Of a stretch of 17,965 bases of DNA, positions 1 through 7,464 are shown piece by piece (the first letter of the stretch is position 1; every line of letters begins with the position of its first letter). The DNA comes from Scatosoma sp045128175 (GTDB lineage Bacteria; Bacillota; Clostridia; Christensenellales; Borkfalkiaceae): the NCBI GenBank assembly GCA_045128175.1, contig JBGVRF010000144.1, forward strand, positions 1 through 17,965. The letters are read 5' to 3'. Under the pieces are notes generated by a model, which saw only the letters and a list, made by a program, of their open reading frames with translations, was not told the origin of the DNA and did not search any database. A program made the translations under genes and the position numbers.

Positions 1-130
1 GCCTTCGGCGTTGACGGCTTCGCCGTGATACGCAAGGCAATGCCTTGGTTTCTTTAGGGCTTCTTTCATGGGCTCTGCCCACACCCGCAAGGAACTGAGT
101 TCCTTGACTTCCAACTAGGTTCCGCGGAAC
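1..130. repeat. Cluster of five consecutive perfect short hairpins (non-coding)
   Basis: Five inverted repeats follow one another: ACGGC/GCCGT (14-26), CAAGGC/GCCTTG (33-47), TGGGC/GCCCA (69-81), CAAGGAACT/AGTTCCTTG (88-106) and the palindrome GTTCCGCGGAAC (119-130). No coding frame explains them. A diverged relative lies at 8579-8680. It shares CTTCGGCGTT and keeps the second hairpin with changed bases (AAAGC/GCTTT). The cluster lies just 3' of the metallopeptidase gene and could fold in its transcript, but there is no T-tract of terminator type. This is most likely a dispersed multi-hairpin repeat family; function unknown. Confidence 0.6.
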
Positions 131-150
131 GTTGCCGAAACGCTGATTGG

Positions 151-813
151 TTAAAATATCTCCATCAGGATACCGTGGACCTTTAGCCATTTGCGTTTTG
201 TTTTCCAGTCGGGAACGTATTTCTCCACCTCTGCCCAGAACAGCTTCGAGTGGTTTTTATGCTTTGTGTGCGCTAGCTCGTGTACCACAACGTATTCGAT
301 CACGTCCCGCGGCGCGTATAACAACCGAAAGGAAAAACGTATCGCGTTGTCGTACGAGCATGATCCCCAGCGTGTTTTTGCACTCGTGACCGTAAGCCGT
401 TTATAACTTGTTTCCATCCGCGTAGCCGACTGCTCCGTCACCGTTGTAAAAATGCGCTTTGCATTCTCCTTCAACCATTTCACCAGCCGCTCCCGCGCGT
501 TATTTTCGGGCAGATAGATCTGATCCGCGTCCTTGTCGTATACAATCCTCGCGCCTTGCGTCAGATGAATGCGACAGGTTTTACCGAGTAACAAAAACTC
601 GTATCCGTTCAAGTTTTCGGGCGGTAAACGCATACCTGCCCTCTTCCTTTCTTGTTGTTTACGCAAGATCCACTCTTCTTTCTCTTTCAGAAACGCGAAA
701 ATCCGCTCCTCGCCGCAACGTTTCGGCGCGCGCACGATCAATCGCCCGAACGGGTCGACGGATATGGACAGCGTCTTGCGGTTGGAACGGATTATTTCAT
801 CTGGTCGAATCAT
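151..813 (-). CDS. YgjP-like (DUF45/M48-type) zinc metallopeptidase family protein
   Basis: A 220-aa cytoplasmic protein with no signal peptide. It carries the zinc motif HELAH at residues 178-182, followed by NHSKLFW (187-193). The KTRWGSCS block (146-153) sits just before it; this combination is diagnostic of the YgjP/DUF45 family (Pfam YgjP-like), usually annotated as SprT- or M48-type metallopeptidase. The length matches the family (about 220-250 aa). E. coli YgjP has been reported as a UTP pyrophosphatase, so a proteolytic role is not assured. The start lies 12 bp downstream of the galE stop on the same strand, so it is probably the last gene of the transcript that begins near 3200. The family call is firm, the substrate unknown. 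Confidence 0.88.
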   Translation of the reverse strand: MIRPDEIIRSNRKTLSISVDPFGRLIVRAPKRCGEERIFAFLKEKEEWILRKQQERKRAGMRLPPENLNGYEFLLLGKTCRIHLTQGARIVYDKDADQIYLPENNARERLVKWLKENAKRIFTTVTEQSATRMETSYKRLTVTSAKTRWGSCSYDNAIRFSFRLLYAPRDVIEYVVVHELAHTKHKNHSKLFWAEVEKYVPDWKTKRKWLKVHGILMEIF

Positions 814-825
814 ACGACGCCAGGA

Positions 826-1839
826 TTACTCCTCATAGCCTCTCGGATTGCCGCTCTGCCATTTCCATTGCGAAGCGCACATTTCTTCGATGCCGAATTT
901 TGCCTCCCAATGCAACTCTTTTTTCGCTTTATCGGGGCAGGCATAGCATGCCGCGATGTCGCCGGGACGACGGTTGCAGATCTTATAGGGCAAAGATTTT
1001 CCGCAAGCTTTTTCAAACGCATGGATCATATCCATAACGCTGTACCCATGACCGGTGCCGAGATTGTAAATATGTACGCCGCTATCGTTGCAATGTTCGA
1101 TCGCCGCAATATGTCCCAATGCCAGATCGACTACGTGGATATAATCGCGTACACCTGTACCGTCAGGCGTATCATAATCGTTTCCGAACACGTTGATGCA
1201 ATACAGTTTTCCGCTTGCGACCTGCGCCACGAACGGCATGAGGTTGTTGGGGATACCTTTGGGATCCTCGCCGATCAGCCCGCTTTCGTGTGCGCCGACG
1301 GGATTGAAATAACGGAGCAGAATGATGTTCCAACTGTTGTCCGCTTTGTACAAATCCTGCATGATCATTTCCATCATGAGCTTTGTGCTGCCGTAGGGAT
1401 TGGTCGTCGAAAGGCGGCAGGTTTCATCCAAAGGCAGACGCTCGGGATCGCCGTACACAGTCGCTGAGGAAGAGAAAATGATCTTCTTTACGCCGTGCTT
1501 TTCCATGATCTGAAGAAGAGATACCGTGCCGCTGATGTTGTTTTCATAATACTTCAAAGGCATCCGACAACTTTCGCCAACGGCCTTGAACGCAGCAAAA
1601 TGAATGACTGCGTCAAACGTATGGGCGCTGAAAATTTCTTCCATCTTTTCCACGTCGCGGATGTCCGCTTCGTAAAAAGTGACTGTCTTGCCTGTGATTT
1701 GTTGCACGCGGCGGATGCTTTCGTAGCAAGAGTTGCTGAAATTGTCCACAACGACTACGTCGTAGTTTTTGTTCAGAAGCTCCAATACGGTGTGCGAACC
1801 GATATAGCCGCTACCACCAGTAACCAGAATCGTTGCCAT
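826..1839 (-). CDS. galE: UDP-glucose 4-epimerase
   Basis: A 337-aa short-chain dehydrogenase/reductase of the extended GalE type. It interconverts UDP-glucose and UDP-galactose (Leloir pathway and surface-sugar precursor supply) with bound NAD. Visible signatures: the NAD-binding GGSGYIG at residues 8-14, the SSSATVYG segment with the catalytic Ser near 124, and the YGSTK motif with Tyr149 and Lys153. These are the same positions as in E. coli GalE, and the length is normal. A GAGG sequence precedes the ATG with a rather long gap. The gene lies 26 bp after the CNNM/CBS gene and 12 bp before the metallopeptidase gene, so it is likely co-transcribed with both. No oddities seen. Confidence 0.96.
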   Translation of the reverse strand: MATILVTGGSGYIGSHTVLELLNKNYDVVVVDNFSNSCYESIRRVQQITGKTVTFYEADIRDVEKMEEIFSAHTFDAVIHFAAFKAVGESCRMPLKYYENNISGTVSLLQIMEKHGVKKIIFSSSATVYGDPERLPLDETCRLSTTNPYGSTKLMMEMIMQDLYKADNSWNIILLRYFNPVGAHESGLIGEDPKGIPNNLMPFVAQVASGKLYCINVFGNDYDTPDGTGVRDYIHVVDLALGHIAAIEHCNDSGVHIYNLGTGHGYSVMDMIHAFEKACGKSLPYKICNRRPGDIAACYACPDKAKKELHWEAKFGIEEMCASQWKWQSGNPRGYEE

Positions 1840-1865
1840 ATTTTCTCTTTACCTCACGTAATAAA

Positions 1866-3149
1866 TTATTTTTCGCTCTCTTTATCGTCCTCGCCGTCCT
1901 CCGCGTACTTTGCGCGTTTGGAACGGATCTTGAGGATTTTCTGCTTTGTTGCCTTTACGACCTTAATTTCCAATCCGTCCACGGTCAGCGTTTCGCCGAT
2001 GGGCGGGATCCCGCCGTGCTGTTCGGTGACCCAACCGCCGACGGTGTTCGATTCACATTCTTCGTCTTCTTCTTTTTCATATAAAGCAAGGAATTCCTCC
2101 AAGGAACACTTGCCGTCCACCCAATACTCGTCCTCGCCGATCTGTCCATAAAGCACCTCTTCTTCGTCGTGTTCGTCCCAAATCTCGCCGACAAGCTCTT
2201 CCAATATATCTTCGAGGGTCACGATACCGACCAAGCCGCCGTATTCGTCCGACACCGCCGCCATATGGATCTTCTGCTTTTGCAGCTGCTTCATCAGTGT
2301 GGAGATACGCGTGTATTCCGACGTAAAAGCAATGTCCTGTACCAGATGCCCGATCTCCTTTTCGCCCTTGACATAGCCCACGAAAAAGTCCCGTTCGTGA
2401 ATAAGCCCGATAACGTTGTCAATCGTATCTTTATAGACAGGCAAACGGGAATACCCCGTTGTCTTGAACACCTCCAGCACTTCTTCCATCGTCGAATCCT
2501 CGTCTACGGCATACACGTCCACGCGGGGAACGAGGATATCCTCCACTTTCAGATCGTCAAATTCGAGCGCGGAACGCAACAGCTCGGACTCTTCTTCCTT
2601 CAAAGTACCGTCTTCTTCCGCTTCCTCCACAAGGGAAAGCAACTCTTCATCCGTGATCGTTTCGTCCTTTTTCAGCTTGAATATCCTTGCAAGCAACCAC
2701 TTATAACCGTCAAAAATCTTGCAGATAGGCATCAAGCACCAATAGAACAGTTGCATCAACGGATAGAAGAAATAGCACATTTTTTCGGGATAGACGCTGG
2801 AAAGGTATTTCGGTGTGATCTCGCCGAACAGCAACACTACTACGGTCAAGGCCGCCGTTGAAACGGTCGCCGCAATGTTCGCATCTGCGATCAGTTGGCC
2901 GAACAGGATCGTACCGAGCGCGGAAGCCGTCAGATTGACGACGTTGTTGCCGACAAGGATCGCAGTGACCAGCTTGTCATACTTTTCATCGGCGAACTCG
3001 TATATCGCTTTTGCGTGTTTTCTGCCTGCGGAGACCATACTTTTCAGCTTGATCTTGTTTACGCAGGAAAACGCCGTTTCCGTTCCCGAAAAGAATGCGG
3101 AAAGCAGAATCAGAACTACGAGCACAATAGATAGGGGAAGGGGATCCAT
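1866..3149 (-). CDS. CNNM/CBS-domain membrane protein (HlyC/CorC, TlyC-type 'hemolysin' family)
   Basis: A 427-aa integral membrane protein. An N-terminal CNNM (DUF21) domain covers about residues 1-190, with hydrophobic segments near 5-20, 62-85, 98-115 and 125-145 and the family motif GEITPKYLS (109-117). A CBS pair follows (about 205-325, including IHERDFF and SDEYGGLVGIVTLEDILEELVGEI), then a C-terminal CorC/HlyC domain (about 335-410). The family is linked to Mg2+/Co2+ export or tolerance; the 'hemolysin' label is historical. The tail is acidic. The start is the ATG at 3149. A GGAGG lies upstream but 15 nt away, with a small hairpin filling the gap (see separate entry). It is the first gene of a three-gene run with galE and the metallopeptidase. 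Confidence 0.93.
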   Translation of the reverse strand: MDPLPLSIVLVVLILLSAFFSGTETAFSCVNKIKLKSMVSAGRKHAKAIYEFADEKYDKLVTAILVGNNVVNLTASALGTILFGQLIADANIAATVSTAALTVVVLLFGEITPKYLSSVYPEKMCYFFYPLMQLFYWCLMPICKIFDGYKWLLARIFKLKKDETITDEELLSLVEEAEEDGTLKEEESELLRSALEFDDLKVEDILVPRVDVYAVDEDSTMEEVLEVFKTTGYSRLPVYKDTIDNVIGLIHERDFFVGYVKGEKEIGHLVQDIAFTSEYTRISTLMKQLQKQKIHMAAVSDEYGGLVGIVTLEDILEELVGEIWDEHDEEEVLYGQIGEDEYWVDGKCSLEEFLALYEKEEDEECESNTVGGWVTEQHGGIPPIGETLTVDGLEIKVVKATKQKILKIRSKRAKYAEDGEDDKESEK

Positions 3150-3169
3150 GATATTTTTTAATATCCTCC
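3150..3169 (-). promoter_or_regulatory. Ribosome binding site separated from its start codon by a hairpin
   Basis: On the minus strand GGAGG (3165-3169) is followed by GATATT-AAAA-AATATC (3150-3165), a perfect 6-bp stem with a 4-nt loop, and then directly by the ATG. The linear spacing of 15 nt is too long for good initiation. Folding the hairpin would bring the GGAGG next to the start codon, although it would use the last base of the GGAGG. Structure is seen directly; effect on translation is inferred. Confidence 0.45.
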
Positions 3170-3215
3170 GAATGATTTTTTTGAAAAACGTTTTGCGTTT
3201 TTCCTTTCAATCTTT

Positions 3216-3245
3216 ATTATAATACTTTTTAATAAACTTTGTCAA
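3216..3245 (-). promoter_or_regulatory. Sigma-A-type promoter for the CNNM/CBS-galE-metallopeptidase run
   Basis: Read on the minus strand, a perfect TTGACA (-35, 3240-3245) and a perfect TATAAT (-10, 3216-3221) are separated by 18 bp in an AT-rich stretch. The start codon lies about 65 bp downstream. It is the clearest promoter in the window and is correctly placed for the 1866-3149 gene. Confidence 0.8.
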
Positions 3246-3327
3246 GGTAAACCGAAAGGGATTTATATTTTTTCATCTTTTTCAAGCAGATTTTTTATTC
3301 TTTTGCGCTTTATACAAACTTCTACAA

Positions 3328-3365
3328 ACAAAAAACCGTCCTTATTCGAAAAGTCGCAAGAACGG
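3328..3365 (-). terminator. Rho-independent terminator after the ABC importer operon
   Basis: On the minus strand CCGTTCTT (3358-3365) pairs with AAGGACGG (3336-3343; one G-U pair) across a 14-nt loop. A run of T follows immediately (complement of 3329-3335). It starts 14 bp past the oppF stop, so it closes the importer operon and insulates the next promoter. Confidence 0.82.
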
Positions 3366-3378
3366 ATCTGTTATGATA

Positions 3379-4479
3379 TCATGGTTGTTTTCTTTGTCTG
3401 TCCAGAGCGATCCGACGCTTTTCCTCCGTTTCGATATCCGCGAAGTGGCAGGCGGCAAAATGTCCCTTTTCCAACTCTACGGCAGGGGGAGGTATGCGTC
3501 GACATATTTCTTGCGCCATAAAACAGCGAGTATGGAAACGGCATCCTGCGGGCGGACATACGGGGCTGGGCATGTGCCCTTTTAAAATAATCTTTTCCTC
3601 CTGTACCGACTCCGTCGTCGGGATTGCCGAAAGCAACGCCACCGTATACGGGTGACGAGGTTGCGAAAACAGCGTTTCCGCGTCCCCTTGCTCGACAATC
3701 TGCCCCAAATACATCACGCCGATCCGATCGGAAATATACCGAACCACGGAAAGATCGTGTGAAATAAACAAATAGGTCAACCCCTCTTTTTCTTTTAATT
3801 CGGATAAAAGATTGAGTATCTGCGACTGGATCGACACGTCGAGGGCGGAAACGCACTCGTCGCAGACCACGAATTTCGGTTTGACGGCAAGAGCGCGGGC
3901 GATACATATCCTTTGTCTTTGTCCGCCCGAAAACTGGTGGGGATAGCGGTGCAGCATATATCCCTGCAAGCCGCAATCCTTCATCACTTTTAAAACGTAC
4001 TCCCGCATCTCCGTCGAACCGCGTTTGAAAAATTTATGCGTTGCTACCCCCTCTTCGATGATCTGTCCTACCGTCATACGCGGATCGAGAGATGAATAAG
4101 GGTCCTGAAAAATAATCTGAAGGTCCCGACGCAATCTGCGCATCTCCTCCCCCGTCAAACGGGTGAGATCGATGCCGCCGTCGGAAAATTCTTCCGCGGT
4201 ATCGGATAATTTTTTTGCGTACGCAGGCATAAATTGCCGCAACGTTTGGCCGTAATAGAGCGTTTTTCCGGAGGTGGGCTTATACAAACCGAGTAGCGTT
4301 CTGCCGAAAGTGGATTTTCCGCAACCGCTCTCTCCGACCAGTCCGAAGGTTTCCCCTTGCCGTATATCCAGCGAGATCTCTTCATTAGCGCGAAGATAGG
4401 GCCGCTCGCGGGAAAACAACGAACGCTTCGGCATGGGAAAATATTTTTTAAGTTTGACGGTTGACAACAATTTTTGCAT
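3379..4479 (-). CDS. oppF: Peptide-type ABC importer ATPase, OppF/DppF family
   Basis: A 366-aa cytoplasmic ATPase that would pair with the neighbouring OppD-like subunit to drive oligopeptide or related uptake. Walker A GESGCGKST is at 49-57, the Q-loop IFQDP near 123-127, the signature FSGGQRQR at 183-190, Walker B VVCDE at 204-208, and the switch His at 241. The C-terminal oligopeptide/dipeptide domain has the cysteine cluster (near 308, 313, 319, 326, 344) known in Opp/Dpp ATPases to bind an iron-sulfur cluster. Oddities: about 40 extra residues between Walker A and the Q-loop (roughly 73-115), and DECVSALD where most relatives have DEPVSALD. AGGAG lies 11 nt before the ATG. The start overlaps the end of oppD by 32 bp, indicating translational coupling. 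Confidence 0.94.
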   Translation of the reverse strand: MQKLLSTVKLKKYFPMPKRSLFSRERPYLRANEEISLDIRQGETFGLVGESGCGKSTFGRTLLGLYKPTSGKTLYYGQTLRQFMPAYAKKLSDTAEEFSDGGIDLTRLTGEEMRRLRRDLQIIFQDPYSSLDPRMTVGQIIEEGVATHKFFKRGSTEMREYVLKVMKDCGLQGYMLHRYPHQFSGGQRQRICIARALAVKPKFVVCDECVSALDVSIQSQILNLLSELKEKEGLTYLFISHDLSVVRYISDRIGVMYLGQIVEQGDAETLFSQPRHPYTVALLSAIPTTESVQEEKIILKGHMPSPVCPPAGCRFHTRCFMAQEICRRIPPPAVELEKGHFAACHFADIETEEKRRIALDRQRKQP

Positions 4480-5479
4480 GATCTGCGCTTCTCCTTTCGG
4501 ATTTTTCGGGATAGAAACAACGAATGAAATGCCCGTCCGTCACCTCTGCGAGCGGCGGTTCTTCCCGTTGGCATTTTTCCGTGCAATAGCGACAGCGGGG
4601 CGAAAATTTACAGCCCTTTGGCAAATGCAGCGGATGCGGCACGTTGCCGGGAATAGGTTCCAGACGCTTACCTGCGTTTTTTGCGCCGGGCGCGGAGATT
4701 AATAATCCTTCCGTATACGGATGACTGCGCGGCGGATCGGAAAACAACGTTTTCGCCTCAACCCGTTCGACGACCTGTCCACAATACATCACCGCCACGT
4801 CGTCCGCCATTTCATTGATTACCCCAAGGTCGTGCGTGATGAACAGGATCGCGGCGCCATTTTCCTTCTGTAACTCGTTCATCAAGCGCAGGATCTGCGC
4901 CTGAATGGTGACGTCAAGCGCAGTCGTCGGTTCGTCCGCGATAAGGAGTTTGGGCCGACACGCAAGTGCCATTGCAATGACAACGCGTTGACGCATTCCG
5001 CCTGAAAGCTGGTGCGGATACTGTTTCAAAACCGTTTCGGGATTAGGGATCCCCACCTCCGCCAACATTTTTCCCGCCTCCTTCAAGGCTTGTTTTTTCT
5101 TCATACCGCGGTGGATAAGAAAGGGCTCGGAAAGCTGGCGCCCAATGGAAAACACGGGGTTGAGTGCCGTCATGGGTTCCTGAAAGATCACGGAGATAAG
5201 ATTCCCGCGCACCTCATACATTTTCTCAAGCGGCAATTTTGCGAGGTCTATCCGTTCGCCGTCGTGTTCAAACAAGATCTCGCCGCGATCGATATATCCG
5301 TTTTCGTCAAGCAACCGCAATACGCTCATGGCCGTGACGCTTTTTCCCGAGCCCGACTCTCCGACGATCCCCAGTGTTTTCCCAGCCTCAAGCGTTAACG
5401 AGACGTCGTTGACCGCTTTCACCACCCCCTTTCGGGTCCGAAAATAGGTATGCAATTGATCGATCTGTAACAGAGGCAT
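4448..5479 (-). CDS. oppD: Peptide-type ABC importer ATPase, OppD/DppD family
   Basis: A 343-aa ATPase partner of OppF. Walker A GESGSGKS is at residues 40-47, followed by the Q-loop FQEPMTALNP, the signature LSGGMRQR, Walker B LLIADEPTTALD and switch His in FITHDLGV. A C-terminal oligo_HPY domain has clustered cysteines (CKFSPRCRYCTEKC, then RCF) of the iron-sulfur type. I start it at 5479 because AGGAG lies 6-7 nt upstream. An in-frame ATG at 5506 overlaps the permease stop as ATGA but lacks a ribosome binding site. A longer open frame to 5899 only shadows the permease gene. The last residues overlap the start of oppF. Confidence 0.94.
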   Translation of the reverse strand: MPLLQIDQLHTYFRTRKGVVKAVNDVSLTLEAGKTLGIVGESGSGKSVTAMSVLRLLDENGYIDRGEILFEHDGERIDLAKLPLEKMYEVRGNLISVIFQEPMTALNPVFSIGRQLSEPFLIHRGMKKKQALKEAGKMLAEVGIPNPETVLKQYPHQLSGGMRQRVVIAMALACRPKLLIADEPTTALDVTIQAQILRLMNELQKENGAAILFITHDLGVINEMADDVAVMYCGQVVERVEAKTLFSDPPRSHPYTEGLLISAPGAKNAGKRLEPIPGNVPHPLHLPKGCKFSPRCRYCTEKCQREEPPLAEVTDGHFIRCFYPEKSERRSADHAKIVVNRQT

Positions 5480-5502
5480 AACTTCTCCTTTTTTCTGATC
5501 TG

Positions 5503-7446
5503 TCATTTTGTTTCGCTTTTGGGATCGAGTACGTCGCGTAAGGCGTCGCCGATGACGTTGATGCATATCGTCGCCAAAGATAGGAACAGTGAAGGAAACA
5601 GCCATTGCCACCAATAATTTTGTATCACCGTACTGTTGTTGCAACCCGTCAACATATTCCCCCACGTCGGACGCGGTTGTTGTACTCCAAAGCCCAGATA
5701 GGATAGCGAAGATTCCGTCAAAAGACAGCTTGCAAAGCTCAGCGTCATGCTGACTAGGATCACGGAAATAATATTCGGCAATATGTGTCGGAAAGCGATC
5801 TTGTTTTCTCGTACCCCCATCGCGCGGGCGGCGGTCACAAATTCCTTTTCCCGTTCTGCAAGCACCTGTCCTCGGATCATCCGCGCCAGCCCCGGCCATG
5901 ACAACGCACCCAAGATCAACATAATGATAACAATACGCATTGTTTCGGTCACGTTGTAATTTTTGATGATCTGTGACAACAGCATCGCAAACGGCAAAAA
6001 AGGCATGGAAGAAAAAATCTCCGTTATCCGCATCAACAACGTATCTACCCAGCCGCCGAAATATCCCGACAAACAGCCGACTACGATCGCGATCGCCGAC
6101 GACACCAACACCGCCACAGCCCCCACCGTCATCGTCATCTTTCCGCCGTGGATAATGCGCGTGAACACATCCCTGCCCCTACTGTCCGTGCCCATAAGGT
6201 ACCCCTTTAATCCAACACTTTTGATTAGTGCGCCGTCTTTATCTACTAGATACGTCTGCAACGCACCCGTGTACGTCTTTGTAGTTTTTCCTTCCGTCTT
6301 TTCCGATACGTCGCATTGACCGTAGGCGTTATGCCCCCACGCATACGCATTTCCGAGGTTGGTCACGCCCGCAAAATGTCGGGATCCGCCGTCCAGAGTG
6401 ACAAAATATTCCCCCTCCCCAAGCTTCGGTAGATCATCCTCGCCGTTTTCAAACGCACCCGAAACGATAAGCTCGTTATCCTCCGTCAGCAGAGCGATAC
6501 ACTTTCCCGAAGCCGCAATCTCTTTTATTTTTCTGCCACCCAGGTATGCGTTGAGTGATGTTTCCGCACGATTTTTCAAACCGACGGCGTTGGTAAAAAG
6601 TTGTTGTTTCCCCGTACTGATCGTACCGTCTTTTCGCAGAGCGATCACCGCGGAATTGGAAAACACGATTTTTTCCACGTCGGTCACTCCGACAAAATCC
6701 GCAAGATTACGCGCCGTATTGATATTTCCCCAAACGTACGCCGTCCCACCTTTCGTCACCAGCGCGCTTGCTTGATAACCGCAGGAAAGCCCGGCTATCT
6801 CCGACGGTTCCAGCCCCGCAAAAAGTTCTTCGGGCATGGGAACGGCATTAAGAACGGTTTCCTTTCCGTATTGCCCACAGCTTTTATCCCCCCAACCGAT
6901 GAGCTTGCCTGTTTTCGTCACGGCGATAATGTGATCTTTTCCCGCTGCGATCCATGCCGCGCCTTCCGCCTCCACCGTTTCGGGGATCGACTTGAAATCA
7001 ATCTTACGCAGACGGTCGTGGGTATTCCCCCATACGAACACCTCGCCCGTTTCCGAAAGCCCGACGGTAAAATCGGAAAAACCGTCGATCGTTTTTATAC
7101 TCTTTTTTAATTTCCGCGGCAACGCCCGCATCGAGTAGATAGGCGCGACGTTCTGCTGCAACGGATCAGTATAATTGACGTCCATCGGCTTTATCAGCGG
7201 TGCGATGAATACAAATGCAAACAACCCGACCAGTAACAACAACGCCGCTACCGCCGTTTTGCGGCTGAAAAACGCCTGACGAAGCAACCTCGACGGACTT
7301 TCGATATTTTCCCCTCCTTCTGTTGCCAGCTCTCTTCCCGCGCCGAAAAACGCGCGTTTTATCCAACGCCAAATACGTTTCAACGCAGACATGGTATGCC
7401 CAAATACGCGTTTTATAAAATTTTTTTCACCGTCGTTTTTTTTCAT
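5503..7446 (-). CDS. oppC: OppC/DppC-type ABC permease with an inserted RCC1-like beta-propeller domain
   Basis: A 647-aa protein, about twice the usual OppC length. It has a cytoplasmic N-terminus with the family's ESPSRLLRQAFFSRK (49-63) and TM1 at about 64-84. About 300 residues of repeats follow (roughly 113-412). The normal permease core then resumes at GTDSRGRDVF (419-428), with several TM helices and the EAA loop (about 536-558, AARAMGVRENKI...HILPN). Seven repeat units end in aromatic/Gly motifs: VFVWGN (136-141), LIGWGD (182-187), AYVWGN (236-241), TISTGK (275-280), LIVSGAF (326-332), AYAWGH (367-372) and ALIKSVG (406-412). Each is preceded by an xxALVTxxG-type strand. This is the RCC1/BNR-like propeller pattern and the count suits a seven-bladed propeller. 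By topology it lies outside the membrane. GGAG lies 7 nt before the ATG. The role is not known; docking with the binding protein, substrate or wall is inference. Confidence 0.93.
   Translation of the reverse strand: MKKNDGEKNFIKRVFGHTMSALKRIWRWIKRAFFGAGRELATEGGENIESPSRLLRQAFFSRKTAVAALLLLVGLFAFVFIAPLIKPMDVNYTDPLQQNVAPIYSMRALPRKLKKSIKTIDGFSDFTVGLSETGEVFVWGNTHDRLRKIDFKSIPETVEAEGAAWIAAGKDHIIAVTKTGKLIGWGDKSCGQYGKETVLNAVPMPEELFAGLEPSEIAGLSCGYQASALVTKGGTAYVWGNINTARNLADFVGVTDVEKIVFSNSAVIALRKDGTISTGKQQLFTNAVGLKNRAETSLNAYLGGRKIKEIAASGKCIALLTEDNELIVSGAFENGEDDLPKLGEGEYFVTLDGGSRHFAGVTNLGNAYAWGHNAYGQCDVSEKTEGKTTKTYTGALQTYLVDKDGALIKSVGLKGYLMGTDSRGRDVFTRIIHGGKMTMTVGAVAVLVSSAIAIVVGCLSGYFGGWVDTLLMRITEIFSSMPFLPFAMLLSQIIKNYNVTETMRIVIIMLILGALSWPGLARMIRGQVLAEREKEFVTAARAMGVRENKIAFRHILPNIISVILVSMTLSFASCLLTESSLSYLGFGVQQPRPTWGNMLTGCNNSTVIQNYWWQWLFPSLFLSLATICINVIGDALRDVLDPKSETK
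6540..6554 (-). repeat. Copy of the TCAACGCATACCTGG motif inside the permease/propeller gene
   Basis: Read on the minus strand, TCAACGCATACCTGG matches the intergenic copies at 8503 and 15930 over 15 nt without mismatch. Here it encodes part of the linker between repeat units 4 and 5 (SLNAYLGG, residues 297-304). Weaker relatives in coding DNA are AACGCATACCTG at 627-638 and, on the minus strand, TCGACGCATACCT at 3490-3502. Confidence 0.6.
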
Positions 7447-7464
7447 ATTCGTCTCCGATGGTCT

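Noticed and set aside
652..1467. Long plus-strand frame opposite galE
   Set aside because: It shadows a clear galE and has no recognisable domain or ribosome binding site.
5480..5899. N-terminal extension of the oppD frame
   Set aside because: It lies entirely over the permease gene in another frame, has no family similarity, and a good ribosome binding site marks the 5479 start.
7391..7402. TGGTATGCCCA in the 5' part of the permease gene and CCTGGTATGC at 9382, as further motif copies
   Set aside because: Only 10-11 nt match one arm of the palindrome; too short to separate from chance in coding sequence.
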